From an uncultured Clostridium sp. (GTDB lineage Bacteria; Bacillota; Clostridia; TANB77; CAG-508): a stretch of 32,619 nucleotides of DNA. Every line of letters begins with the position of its first letter. Position 1 is the first letter of the stretch. Shown here piece after piece: positions 1-7,521 of the stretch. The translations under genes and the position numbers were made by a program. Under the pieces are notes generated by a model. It saw only the letters and a list, made by a program, of their open reading frames with translations. It did not search any database and was not told the origin of the DNA. The DNA is taken from assembly GCA_900553865.1 (NCBI GenBank), contig USFC01000008.1, forward strand, positions 1-32,619, in the 5' to 3' direction.

Positions 1-23
1 TCCATATTTTTTTCTATTTCCAT
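1..23 (-). CDS. 5' end of an unidentified gene running off the left edge
   Basis: Reading leftwards, an ATG at 23-21 opens the frame M-E-I-E-K-N-M and leaves the window. A strong ribosome site (AGAGGTGA at 36-29) lies five bases upstream, and a near-consensus promoter sits at 80-108. Only seven codons are visible, so the product cannot be named. It is divergent from the plus-strand unit at 281-541. In temperate phages this position after the lysis genes often begins the lysogeny region; that is inference. Confidence 0.6.
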
Positions 24-79
24 ACAATTCACCTCTTTCATATTATGCATAATTTATAAAGAATTATTCTTGTTTAATT

Positions 80-108
80 ATTATAAAAATATTTTTTTTA
101 AAAGTCAA
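80..108 (-). promoter_or_regulatory. sigma-A promoter for the left-edge gene
   Basis: On the minus strand TTGACT (108-103) and TATAAT (85-80) are separated by exactly 17 bases. The start codon of the left-edge gene is at 23. A second TATAAT (149-144) with TTGCGT 17 bases upstream is a weaker candidate. The region 110-280 is otherwise AT-rich and holds no gene that I can see. Confidence 0.65.
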
Positions 109-280
109 TAAATTTTATGTTTTTTATAAAATTATTCAAATATATTATACCATATAATTTGTTAAAACGCAATTTACATAAAATAATATTTTTTGTTCAA
201 AATGCCTAAATTTCAACGCATTACAATCCATTTTAAGCCTTTTTTATTTTGAATTAGAGTAATTATATTCCTTGATTTTA

Positions 281-309
281 TTGACTTTTGGAGATTTTTC
301 ACGTATTAT
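281..309 (+). promoter_or_regulatory. sigma-A promoter, plus strand
   Basis: TTGACT (281-286), a 17-base spacer, then TATTAT (304-309). It sits upstream of the only plus-strand gene supported in this window, and a convergent terminator closes that unit at 516-541. Confidence 0.65.
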
Positions 310-372
310 CTATAGAAGGAGAATTTTGAGATGAAATATAAAAAATAAAAAGAAAGCGAGGTGATAAGTAAT

Positions 373-528
373 ATGATTTTTTCTGCGTTAAATATTCACA
401 CTAATGAAGTAGAAGAACTTTTTGACGATTCTAAACATACTAAAGAAGAATATGAAAATTTTAGAAATAAATACGAATCAAAAAAAGGATATTGTATTGC
501 TAGTAAAAAAGAAATAAAGGCAGAATAA
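373..528 (+). CDS. 51-residue unknown protein, only plus-strand gene
   Basis: ATG at 373 follows a near-perfect ribosome site (GAGGTGAT, 358-365) with seven bases of spacing. The product is 51 residues, acidic in the middle and lysine-rich at the end, with no membrane segment and one cysteine. I do not recognise it. A five-codon mini-ORF (331-348) with its own GGAG precedes it and might be a leader peptide. The gene forms a one-gene unit with its own promoter and a terminator starting at 516, and it converges on the lysis genes. Such isolated opposite-strand units at the end of a late operon are often lysogenically expressed cargo; this is inference from layout only. Confidence 0.65.
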   Translation: MIFSALNIHTNEVEELFDDSKHTKEEYENFRNKYESKKGYCIASKKEIKAE

Positions 529-541
529 AATCTGCCTTTTT
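516..541. terminator. terminator between the plus-strand gene and the lysis operon
   Basis: AAAGGCAGA (516-524), loop ATAAAA, TCTGCCTTT (531-539), a perfect 9-bp stem followed by T-rich sequence in the plus direction. The last codons of the plus-strand gene form the left arm. The minus-strand endolysin gene ends at 545, so the stem may also stop the late transcript, although its minus-strand tail is weaker. Confidence 0.8.
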
Positions 542-544
542 ATT

Positions 545-1402
545 TTATCTAAATAATGCATAAAATGTATTTCTACCACAAATTCCATCTGCAGATAAAC
601 TATTTCTAGCTTGAAATTCTTTTATTGCATTTTCTGTAGCTTGTCCAAAGATACCATCTGCATCTATATTAAATGAATGGCATATTAGCATAGCTTGAAT
701 TAAGTATGTGATATTTCCTTCTGCTCCTTGTCTTACTGTTATTGCTCCTGCTTTAGATTTTGCACCAAATATTCCATCTACAGCTAAACCTTTGTTATAT
801 TGTAGATTTAATTCAATTTGTAATGCTTTTACAAGAGCTTTTTTTGTTTCGTTACCATATATGTTGTCTACCGCTATATTAAAGCCGTATTTTTCATTTA
901 CATAGTTTTGTATAGTTGCTATCTCTCCAGTAGTAATATCTAATACTTCTTCTACGTCTCCACTTACAGCAATTCCATTTACTATTTCTGTAAATGGATA
1001 ATTATTTCCTGGACAAGAAGTAGCACAGACATCTTTATGTTTTTGAATTGTATTCATATTATATTTATTTTCTAAATATCTAACTAATTCTATTATAGCT
1101 TGTTTTTGTGCCTCTGCCATTTCTTCTTCATTATACTTACCTTCTGCACAAATTCCTATACTATCATAATTAGAACCATATGCGTGAGCTCCTACGCAAT
1201 CTTCTGGACGAAGTCTATAAGTAGTACCATCTTTCCTTACTAAAAAGTGATATCCTGCGCCACTCCAGCCTCTATTTAGATGCCAGCGATGTATATCTTC
1301 CGCAGTACAATTACTTGCTTCTGCATGATGTAGTATTACTCTTCTTGTTAATTTTCTCTTTTCTAGACTTCTAAATTCTAAATTTGTTTCAATTATTTCC
1401 AT
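545..1402 (-). CDS. endolysin: N-acetylmuramoyl-L-alanine amidase with two peptidoglycan-binding repeats
   Basis: 285 residues. Residues about 18-140 are an amidase_2/PGRP domain of the T7-lysozyme type. The zinc ligands are His25 (of the H25-H26 pair), His122 and Cys130 (in TSCPG), and Tyr51 in AGYHF matches the catalytic tyrosine of the family. The C-terminal half carries two peptidoglycan-binding repeats at roughly 160-222 and 226-284, marked by VDGIFG, ADGIFG and ADGICG. It would cut the amide bond between muramic acid and L-Ala to release progeny. There is no signal peptide, so export depends on the holin encoded immediately upstream. The start has an AAGGAGG site, and the holin stop abuts the ATG. 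Confidence 0.95.
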   Translation of the reverse strand: MEIIETNLEFRSLEKRKLTRRVILHHAEASNCTAEDIHRWHLNRGWSGAGYHFLVRKDGTTYRLRPEDCVGAHAYGSNYDSIGICAEGKYNEEEMAEAQKQAIIELVRYLENKYNMNTIQKHKDVCATSCPGNNYPFTEIVNGIAVSGDVEEVLDITTGEIATIQNYVNEKYGFNIAVDNIYGNETKKALVKALQIELNLQYNKGLAVDGIFGAKSKAGAITVRQGAEGNITYLIQAMLICHSFNIDADGIFGQATENAIKEFQARNSLSADGICGRNTFYALFR

Positions 1403-1600
1403 CTATTTTTCCTCCTTATTACTTATCTTTTGACCTAATAAATATGTACCTATTACTCCTTGTACTACTGCAATAATTTGTACTATTTGTATTGCATAAG
1501 GTATTGTTATTCCTTCTACTGCATTAATACCTGCAACTAATGCACTTACTATTGCTAAAATATTTGTTAAGTATTTTGCTACTTTCTTTACTTTTTCCAT
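1403..1600 (-). CDS. holin, two membrane segments
   Basis: 65 residues from the ATG at 1600, chosen because AAAGGAGATG lies at the right distance. A longer frame starting at 1624 overlaps the previous gene's stop and has no ribosome site. Two hydrophobic segments (about residues 11-27 and 35-56) are joined by a short polar turn, with a charged Lys/Glu-rich tail, which is the small class II holin layout. It sits directly between the XhlA-like gene and the endolysin, the usual lysis cassette order. Its role is to form the membrane lesions that release the amidase. No family name is claimed. Confidence 0.8.
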   Translation of the reverse strand: MEKVKKVAKYLTNILAIVSALVAGINAVEGITIPYAIQIVQIIAVVQGVIGTYLLGQKISNKEEK

Positions 1601-1616
1601 ATATCTCATCTCCTTT

Positions 1617-1955
1617 CTATACAAAGTCTTTTAGACCCAATTTAAAAGCTAGGAACATTAAAATTATTCCTAGCACAAAACTTATTATTTGTTTTCTTAT
1701 TTCTTTTCTTGACTCTTTATATTCTTTTGCTGGTTCTTTTTCTATATCTCCAACGCGAATATCTAGTTTGTTCACATCTTCTCTCATTAGTTTTGTTTCA
1801 TTTGCTATAGTTTTAACAGAATATGTGAGTTCATGAATATCTTCAAGCTTTTCTGACATTTCTTTAAATTTTATATCGTGCTCATCTAATCTTTTCATAT
1901 TAGACTTGCTTCTATCTTCTGTTTCTTGAAGCTTAAGTATATCTGTTTTTTCCAC
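1617..1955 (-). CDS. XhlA-like hemolysin/lysis accessory protein
   Basis: 112 residues starting at GTG (1955), seven bases after AGGTGG. Residues about 5-80 are a charged coiled coil with heptad spacing, and residues about 90-108 form one C-terminal membrane segment. This is the layout of the XhlA family of phage lysis accessory proteins, which act with the holin at the cytoplasmic membrane. Its stop lies next to the holin ribosome site, so the two are probably translationally linked. Assignment rests on architecture and position rather than on a diagnostic motif. Confidence 0.75.
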   Translation of the reverse strand: MEKTDILKLQETEDRSKSNMKRLDEHDIKFKEMSEKLEDIHELTYSVKTIANETKLMREDVNKLDIRVGDIEKEPAKEYKESRKEIRKQIISFVLGIILMFLAFKLGLKDFV

Positions 1956-1966
1956 TTTCTCACCAC

Positions 1967-3946
1967 CTAACTATTTAGACTCAATATTGCTAATAATTTT
2001 TCAACGTCTAATAAGCTCTCTTCTAAACTTTTTTCTATATCTACTAATGTGGGTTCTATTTCGTTTAAACAAGTTAATTCCATTTTATCGACATATTTTG
2101 CTTTTTGAAGTTCATACAATGCTTCTATTTGTTCTTTTGCTAGTGGTGTTACTATCTCTTTTGCTAATTTATATTCTACTATAACTGGTGTACCATTTTC
2201 ATATTGTGATTTTAAATAATCACTTATTTTAGTTACATCTGTTACTCCTATTTCATCTAATACAAATTGAAAATATACTATATTCCCTTCATTTGAACCT
2301 CCACCAAATACCAAAGATTTATTTTGGCTGTATTGATCATCAACTGGCAAATGTGAACAAATCAAATTAGTTCTTGAACTTGTATCTCTTCCTCCTAATT
2401 CTATGCTATATCTATAAGTTTTATTAGTACTATCAACATAGCCTCTTCTTGTTATTGTCTCATTTCCAGTAAGTGTTACAGTTTTTCTATTTTGATGTAC
2501 TCTGTTATTCATAATATAGTCATCTTTATGTATTACTTGTCCTTTACTTAAAGGACAATGGGTTGTTTTTGCTTCTGTAATACTAAATTTATTTATACCA
2601 CTTTTTGAAACTGCTAAAGTTATATATTCACAATTTGAAGGAGTTTTAAATATAATTGCCTTTGCATTTTTCCCAAATAGTTCTCCACTCAAATAATTCA
2701 TATCTTTATCAAAATAACATAGATTTGAATAATCTTGATATGAAAAAACTTTATATTCTTTGTTTCCTTTTACTTTTTCTTTTACACCATAATAATATTG
2801 ATTTGTTGCTATATTTCCACTTTTATAAGTTCTATATTGTCCATCTAATTCTATATCTGTATCTTTATTAAAAATATTGTTGCTCGTATCTTCTATTGCA
2901 TAATCTATACTTCCACAGCCATAAGGAGTATAAGACGTTGCTGTTGAACCTTCTTCTATTTTAACTTCTTTTATTGCTTTCTTTAACTCTTCTTCATCAG
3001 TTCCAACATATACTCCAAGAAATATATATTTTTCGTTTGCTTGTGTGTTAAATTTATATTGAGTTAAATTATGATTAGATGCAGATATAATTCTTACTAT
3101 ATCTGTATTATTTTGAGGATATGTTGAACTTGAAACTACTACAAATCTATTTCCTATATATTTTTTATTAATAATATATTGTGTATTAGGACTTACTTTC
3201 GCAACAAATCCATAAGTATTTTCAGCATTTAAAAATTTTAGTGAAGTATTATTAAACCATAAGTTTTTTATGTATTCTGCTAAATTTATATTATCTCCTA
3301 CATTTCTAATACGTGAAGGATATTCTGGACTTGGACTATCAGGTACAAATTCTGTATATGTTTTATCTGTTTCACTATTTAAACAGATAAATGGCTTTAT
3401 AACTCCTGTTTTTATTAAATTTAAAATATCAGAAGTAGTAGATTTTACATCATATATTGTTATTCCTAAATAACATTCATCTGTTCCTGTTGTAAAAGTT
3501 GTTGCGTTATTAATAGTACTGTAGTTTTTTATAAAAGCTTTTGATTTATCATAACTTCTCAATATAAACTTAATGTCGTATGTACTGTTAGATAAAAACA
3601 TATTCACATAATATATAGTATTTGATTTGCAAGGGACTAAATAAGGTATTCTTACTCTTTCTGTTGTATCATTCTTTTCGCCGCTTTGATTATATTCTCC
3701 TAATTCCCATTTATTTGGACATATATTTCTTCCTTGTGTGCTTGTCTCTTGCTCACTCTTTCCTTCAAGCTTTAATCGCTTATTCTCAATAGCATTCTCT
3801 ATATTATCTTGTAATTTATTTAAGACAAATGGCGATAACGGAGTATTACCTTTCCATACTGCAGGTGTTACTTCATGCTCAATATTATCTATCATTACTT
3901 TTGCAGGACTTACTTGGGTTCCTTTTTCAAAATTAATTTTTTCCAT
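1967..3946 (-). CDS. receptor-binding / tail tip protein with repeated beta modules
   Basis: 659 residues; ATG at 3946 after GGGAGGAAGAT. Residues 1-60 form a short tail-attachment segment (PLSPFVLNKLQDNIENAI). After that, at least three similar beta-rich modules follow, each opening with an asparagine-rich phrase of the type found in Gram-positive phage tail proteins (about residues 64-215, 216-350 and 355-480), with repeated Y-P-S, T-Y-T-E and V-K-I-E-E-G-S type strands. These resemble carbohydrate-binding jelly rolls. The C-terminal 60 residues are helical. It is the last structural gene before the lysis cassette, where many siphoviruses of Gram-positive hosts encode the host-range protein. 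Binding specificity cannot be predicted. Confidence 0.75.
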   Translation of the reverse strand: MEKINFEKGTQVSPAKVMIDNIEHEVTPAVWKGNTPLSPFVLNKLQDNIENAIENKRLKLEGKSEQETSTQGRNICPNKWELGEYNQSGEKNDTTERVRIPYLVPCKSNTIYYVNMFLSNSTYDIKFILRSYDKSKAFIKNYSTINNATTFTTGTDECYLGITIYDVKSTTSDILNLIKTGVIKPFICLNSETDKTYTEFVPDSPSPEYPSRIRNVGDNINLAEYIKNLWFNNTSLKFLNAENTYGFVAKVSPNTQYIINKKYIGNRFVVVSSSTYPQNNTDIVRIISASNHNLTQYKFNTQANEKYIFLGVYVGTDEEELKKAIKEVKIEEGSTATSYTPYGCGSIDYAIEDTSNNIFNKDTDIELDGQYRTYKSGNIATNQYYYGVKEKVKGNKEYKVFSYQDYSNLCYFDKDMNYLSGELFGKNAKAIIFKTPSNCEYITLAVSKSGINKFSITEAKTTHCPLSKGQVIHKDDYIMNNRVHQNRKTVTLTGNETITRRGYVDSTNKTYRYSIELGGRDTSSRTNLICSHLPVDDQYSQNKSLVFGGGSNEGNIVYFQFVLDEIGVTDVTKISDYLKSQYENGTPVIVEYKLAKEIVTPLAKEQIEALYELQKAKYVDKMELTCLNEIEPTLVDIEKSLEESLLDVEKLLAILSLNS

Positions 3947-3971
3947 ATCTTCCTCCCAAAAAAATAAAGCC

Positions 3972-5771
3972 TTATTTAGCTTCTAATTTTTCTATTCTTT
4001 CTATTAAAGATTTTATTAATGTATTTTGTTGTTCTATTTGTTCTTGTTGTTCTTGCATTGCTTTAGTTAATGTTGCTATGATAGGTAATTCATTAATATA
4101 ATATCTTTCTTCCGTCTTTTCTGTTTTAGGACGCACTATAACAAAATTAGGGTCTATTTTTTCCATATCTTGTGCAATATAGCCTATGTTATAATGTTTT
4201 CCATCATCTTTTTTATCAAATTCTTTATGTTTAATTTTTTTGATTATATCTAAAGCACATGTATTGCTATTTTTTATATTCTTCTTTATTCTTTTATCTG
4301 ATGAAATGTTATTTGCATATACATTTCCTTCAACATCTAAATTTCCATGAATTGTTGCTAAACTTTTAACGTATAAAGAAAAACTTACTTCATTCCCTGT
4401 TGTTCCAAATTGTAAAGATCCATTTTGTACACTTATTAATCCATTGTCTGTTATTAATACATATTCATTTCCTAATCCAATCTTAAAAGAATTTGTTCCT
4501 CCAGCATTAGCATAAAACATAATAGAACTTAATATTTGAATTAGTCCATTCTCTTGTCCACTTAATTGTGAATTTGGTGGAGCAATACTAAATAAACTAT
4601 TACCACTTTGCGTATCCTCAAATGTAATTCCATTCAATTCATTCCCATACATTCTAACATTACCAGTTTGTATTCCTGTACTCATTCCCTGTAATATTAA
4701 ATCACAATATTTTAATACTAATTGTCCATATATGTCATCACTTTGTTTTGTTCCCATATGAAAATTTTTAATATATAGTATGGGATGAAATTTGTTATCA
4801 CTAGCTGTTTTAATTCCCCAGGCCATTCCGTCAGAAATATCTTTACTATACTCACCATCAACTGCAAAGCTAATATAACTATTACTATCTTCTTTGTTAA
4901 CTCCCATTTCTCCAAATATAGTAGTTCCATCACTTTTGTAAAAGTGCTGTCCTGTTTTATCCAATGACATCATTACTTTTTTATTACTATCTAATATTGC
5001 AAAACTTGCATTATTATTTATTATCATCATTTGAATAAACTCTGATATTTGGTTCCATGCTAGCTTTACATGTTCATAGTTTTGTTCTATTGCTGTTCCT
5101 AATTTAGTCGTTTCTGTATAATTTTTTAATTTATTATCTGTATTAGAATTTGCACTATTTATTGCTTCCGTCTTTGCTGTTGATGTTTCTGTTTTTGTAC
5201 TATATGTTTTACTCACTGAACTAGTTATACTTTCTGCTTTCATATTAATAGCACTATTCATTTCTACTGTTGTGCTGTAATTTTTTAATTTATTATCTAC
5301 ATTTTCTTTAGATGTTTCTATTGCTTCGTCTTTTGCATTTTCAAGTTCTTCTAATGTAGAATATGTCGTTAATTTTTGATTTACATTCAATTCTATTTGT
5401 CTTGCACTTTGATTAATTGCAGAGTTCATTTCAGCATTAGTAACATATATATCCGTAAATTCATTTTTTACTATGTATTCTGCATAAAATTTATTTCCTG
5501 TCATATCAGATAAATAAATATAATTATCTCCCTCAAATAACTCAATATTTAAATTTGGTAAAGCTTCTTTTATTGGTTCTTCTAATGCGATTAGTACTTG
5601 CAATTCACTTAATGACAATCTACGTATTACATAATCTTCATTTTTTGTAATTATTAAACTATCATAAATATCACCTTTTGTTCTTAGTTCTTCTATATCT
5701 ATTATATATTCTTTCTTTTCACTTGAAGGATTTTTTCTACTTTGCTTGTCTACTATTATTTTATATTTCAC
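3972..5771 (-). CDS. tail fibre with C-terminal S74 intramolecular chaperone
   Basis: 599 residues. Residues 1-110 are a baseplate-docking region, and 115-240 a coiled coil with repeated phrases such as DNKLKNYS and MNSAIN. Residues 240-485 are a beta-rich shaft. The last 109 residues are a peptidase S74 domain: the self-cleavage motif begins Ser491-Asp492 with Lys496 five residues on, matching the Ser/Lys arrangement of the family, and a coiled coil closes the chain. In this family the domain helps the fibre trimer fold and then releases itself, so the mature fibre should end near residue 490. The start overlaps the upstream gene by four bases. Confidence 0.85.
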   Translation of the reverse strand: MKYKIIVDKQSRKNPSSEKKEYIIDIEELRTKGDIYDSLIITKNEDYVIRRLSLSELQVLIALEEPIKEALPNLNIELFEGDNYIYLSDMTGNKFYAEYIVKNEFTDIYVTNAEMNSAINQSARQIELNVNQKLTTYSTLEELENAKDEAIETSKENVDNKLKNYSTTVEMNSAINMKAESITSSVSKTYSTKTETSTAKTEAINSANSNTDNKLKNYTETTKLGTAIEQNYEHVKLAWNQISEFIQMMIINNNASFAILDSNKKVMMSLDKTGQHFYKSDGTTIFGEMGVNKEDSNSYISFAVDGEYSKDISDGMAWGIKTASDNKFHPILYIKNFHMGTKQSDDIYGQLVLKYCDLILQGMSTGIQTGNVRMYGNELNGITFEDTQSGNSLFSIAPPNSQLSGQENGLIQILSSIMFYANAGGTNSFKIGLGNEYVLITDNGLISVQNGSLQFGTTGNEVSFSLYVKSLATIHGNLDVEGNVYANNISSDKRIKKNIKNSNTCALDIIKKIKHKEFDKKDDGKHYNIGYIAQDMEKIDPNFVIVRPKTEKTEERYYINELPIIATLTKAMQEQQEQIEQQNTLIKSLIERIEKLEAK

Positions 5772-7087
5772 AATAGTTCACTTCCTTCCATATTAGAATA
5801 CAATCCTTCACTAGGAAATAATTGTTCACCAGGAAATAAATTACTTTCATATGTTTTATTTCCTTTTACCTCTAGCTTTAACACATCTGTTTTTTCTGCA
5901 CCTTCTAAATATACTTCTGTTATTCCATCTGAATTTCTTTTATATTCTGCTTTATTAGATATAGTTTTCTTTATTCCATTTACATCTTGTTCTACTTTTG
6001 TTATTTTTTCTTCATGTTCGTTTGTCTCTTGAGTTAATTGTGTTATTTTTCCTTCTGCTTGGTCTATTTTGCTCTGAACTCTTCTAATCATAGTTTTTTG
6101 AGAAGGTGTTCTTGACATTGTTTCTTCTTTAGCTTTACATTGTATTTTGCTACTTATACTTGCTTTCCATTTTCCACAAAATTGACTAGAACCTTGGTAG
6201 ATTATTTTTTTATTACCTATTAATAATATATCTCCAACGTCTAAGGCTGGGTCTATAATACTATCTCCCTCAAAGCTATAGACTTCTAAATCTTTAATTT
6301 TATTATATATGTTGTCTATTTGCTCTTGGTTTACTATAAACATGTTATCTTGATTTATATATAAAGTATTTCCTGTTGTATTGCCTTTTTCAAATAGTTG
6401 TATTCCATCTTCATATTTAACACGAGTAAGTTTAAACTTTTCTCCCCATTTAAAGTTTTGAAAGTACTTCAAAGGTAATGTGGCTGTTGTTTCTCCTATT
6501 GTTTTTATATAAAGTTTTCCATCTCTACCAATACAAGCAAATCCCCCTGCTTGTTCTGATATATAGCTTAAGTAAACTCTTGCAGAAATTGTACTATCAT
6601 ATACTGCAATTTCTTTATTCATATTCAAAAAAGAAGTAGAACCTAATTCTACTCCTGCTTTTGAACATATATCTTGTAATACTTGTATTATATTAGCTTT
6701 TCCACCATTATTTTTCAATAGTGTACTACCATCATAATTAAACTCAAATTTAATCATATTATCTAGTAATTTTAATGTTATTGTATAATCATCATCTTTA
6801 CTAATATCATCTACATTAAAAATACCAACAGGAATAATTTCGCCAGTTATTCCACTTTTAATTTCTACCTTATTAATAGTATCGGGAACTGCTGTTTTAT
6901 ACACCTTTAAATCTATTGCTTGTGCTGTAACAGAACCTAGAGTAAATTCATCGTTAGAAAATAATTGTTGTGAAGGTTTACAATCTAATATGTATTTTGA
7001 TTTTATCTCTGTATCATTTATAAACACTTTTAATATGTGTGGTGTATTATATATTTTTAATTTATAATTATCACTTGTTTGATACAT
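5768..7087 (-). CDS. tail hub / tail-associated protein
   Basis: 439 residues. Residues 1-330 are beta-rich and resemble the gp27-like hub and tail-endopeptidase (Tal) proteins that close the end of siphovirus tails. Residues about 335-400 form a coiled coil (SKIDQAEGKITQLTQ), typical of the neck that leads into fibres. No catalytic hydrolase motif is visible, so a lytic activity is not claimed. It is flanked by the distal-tail-like gene and the fibre gene and overlaps the fibre start (ATG inside its final codons), so the three are probably made together. Position in the module carries much of the assignment. Confidence 0.75.
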   Translation of the reverse strand: MYQTSDNYKLKIYNTPHILKVFINDTEIKSKYILDCKPSQQLFSNDEFTLGSVTAQAIDLKVYKTAVPDTINKVEIKSGITGEIIPVGIFNVDDISKDDDYTITLKLLDNMIKFEFNYDGSTLLKNNGGKANIIQVLQDICSKAGVELGSTSFLNMNKEIAVYDSTISARVYLSYISEQAGGFACIGRDGKLYIKTIGETTATLPLKYFQNFKWGEKFKLTRVKYEDGIQLFEKGNTTGNTLYINQDNMFIVNQEQIDNIYNKIKDLEVYSFEGDSIIDPALDVGDILLIGNKKIIYQGSSQFCGKWKASISSKIQCKAKEETMSRTPSQKTMIRRVQSKIDQAEGKITQLTQETNEHEEKITKVEQDVNGIKKTISNKAEYKRNSDGITEVYLEGAEKTDVLKLEVKGNKTYESNLFPGEQLFPSEGLYSNMEGSELL

Positions 7088-7509
7088 TAACTATTCATCT
7101 CCTCCACTATGCTTTTTTGTGTTTCTGTCAATTCTTTTTGCATTAAATTAAAAGAGCACTTCCATTTTGTTTTGGAAGTACTCTGTTCTTTCTCTGTACT
7201 TATCATTTCAACTTTTCTTTTTGAAACTCTAAACTTTGCATTTTCTAAAAATCCACCTTCTACTACTGGAACTTTTATGTCTAATATAAATGGATTTTTA
7301 TATGTTTTTTGTATTAAACTCTCCGCTTCTTCTTCACTATTAAAGTCCCAACTCATAGAAAGCTTTAACATTCCTACAGCTATCGGATTATCTATTAATG
7401 AACCATCAACGACACTAGAATAACTATCTTTGTCTGTATCTTCTATATCTGCTGAATATGTACTTGGTGTTGGTAAGTTTTCTGTTTTTCCATGTTCTTT
7501 CCATAACAT
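7087..7509 (-). CDS. distal-tail-type protein (DUF6711-like)
   Basis: 140 residues. It begins MLWKEHGK and has a beta-sandwich pattern with a central MSWDFNSEEEAE segment, resembling the DUF6711 tail family. It lies between the tape measure and the hub, the slot used for distal tail proteins, which form the ring connecting the tube to the hub. It overlaps the next gene by one base. The family match is from memory of its short N-terminal phrase and general strand pattern, so moderate confidence only. Confidence 0.7.
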   Translation of the reverse strand: MLWKEHGKTENLPTPSTYSADIEDTDKDSYSSVVDGSLIDNPIAVGMLKLSMSWDFNSEEEAESLIQKTYKNPFILDIKVPVVEGGFLENAKFRVSKRKVEMISTEKEQSTSKTKWKCSFNLMQKELTETQKSIVEEMNS

Positions 7510-7521
7510 AATAAATTCCTC

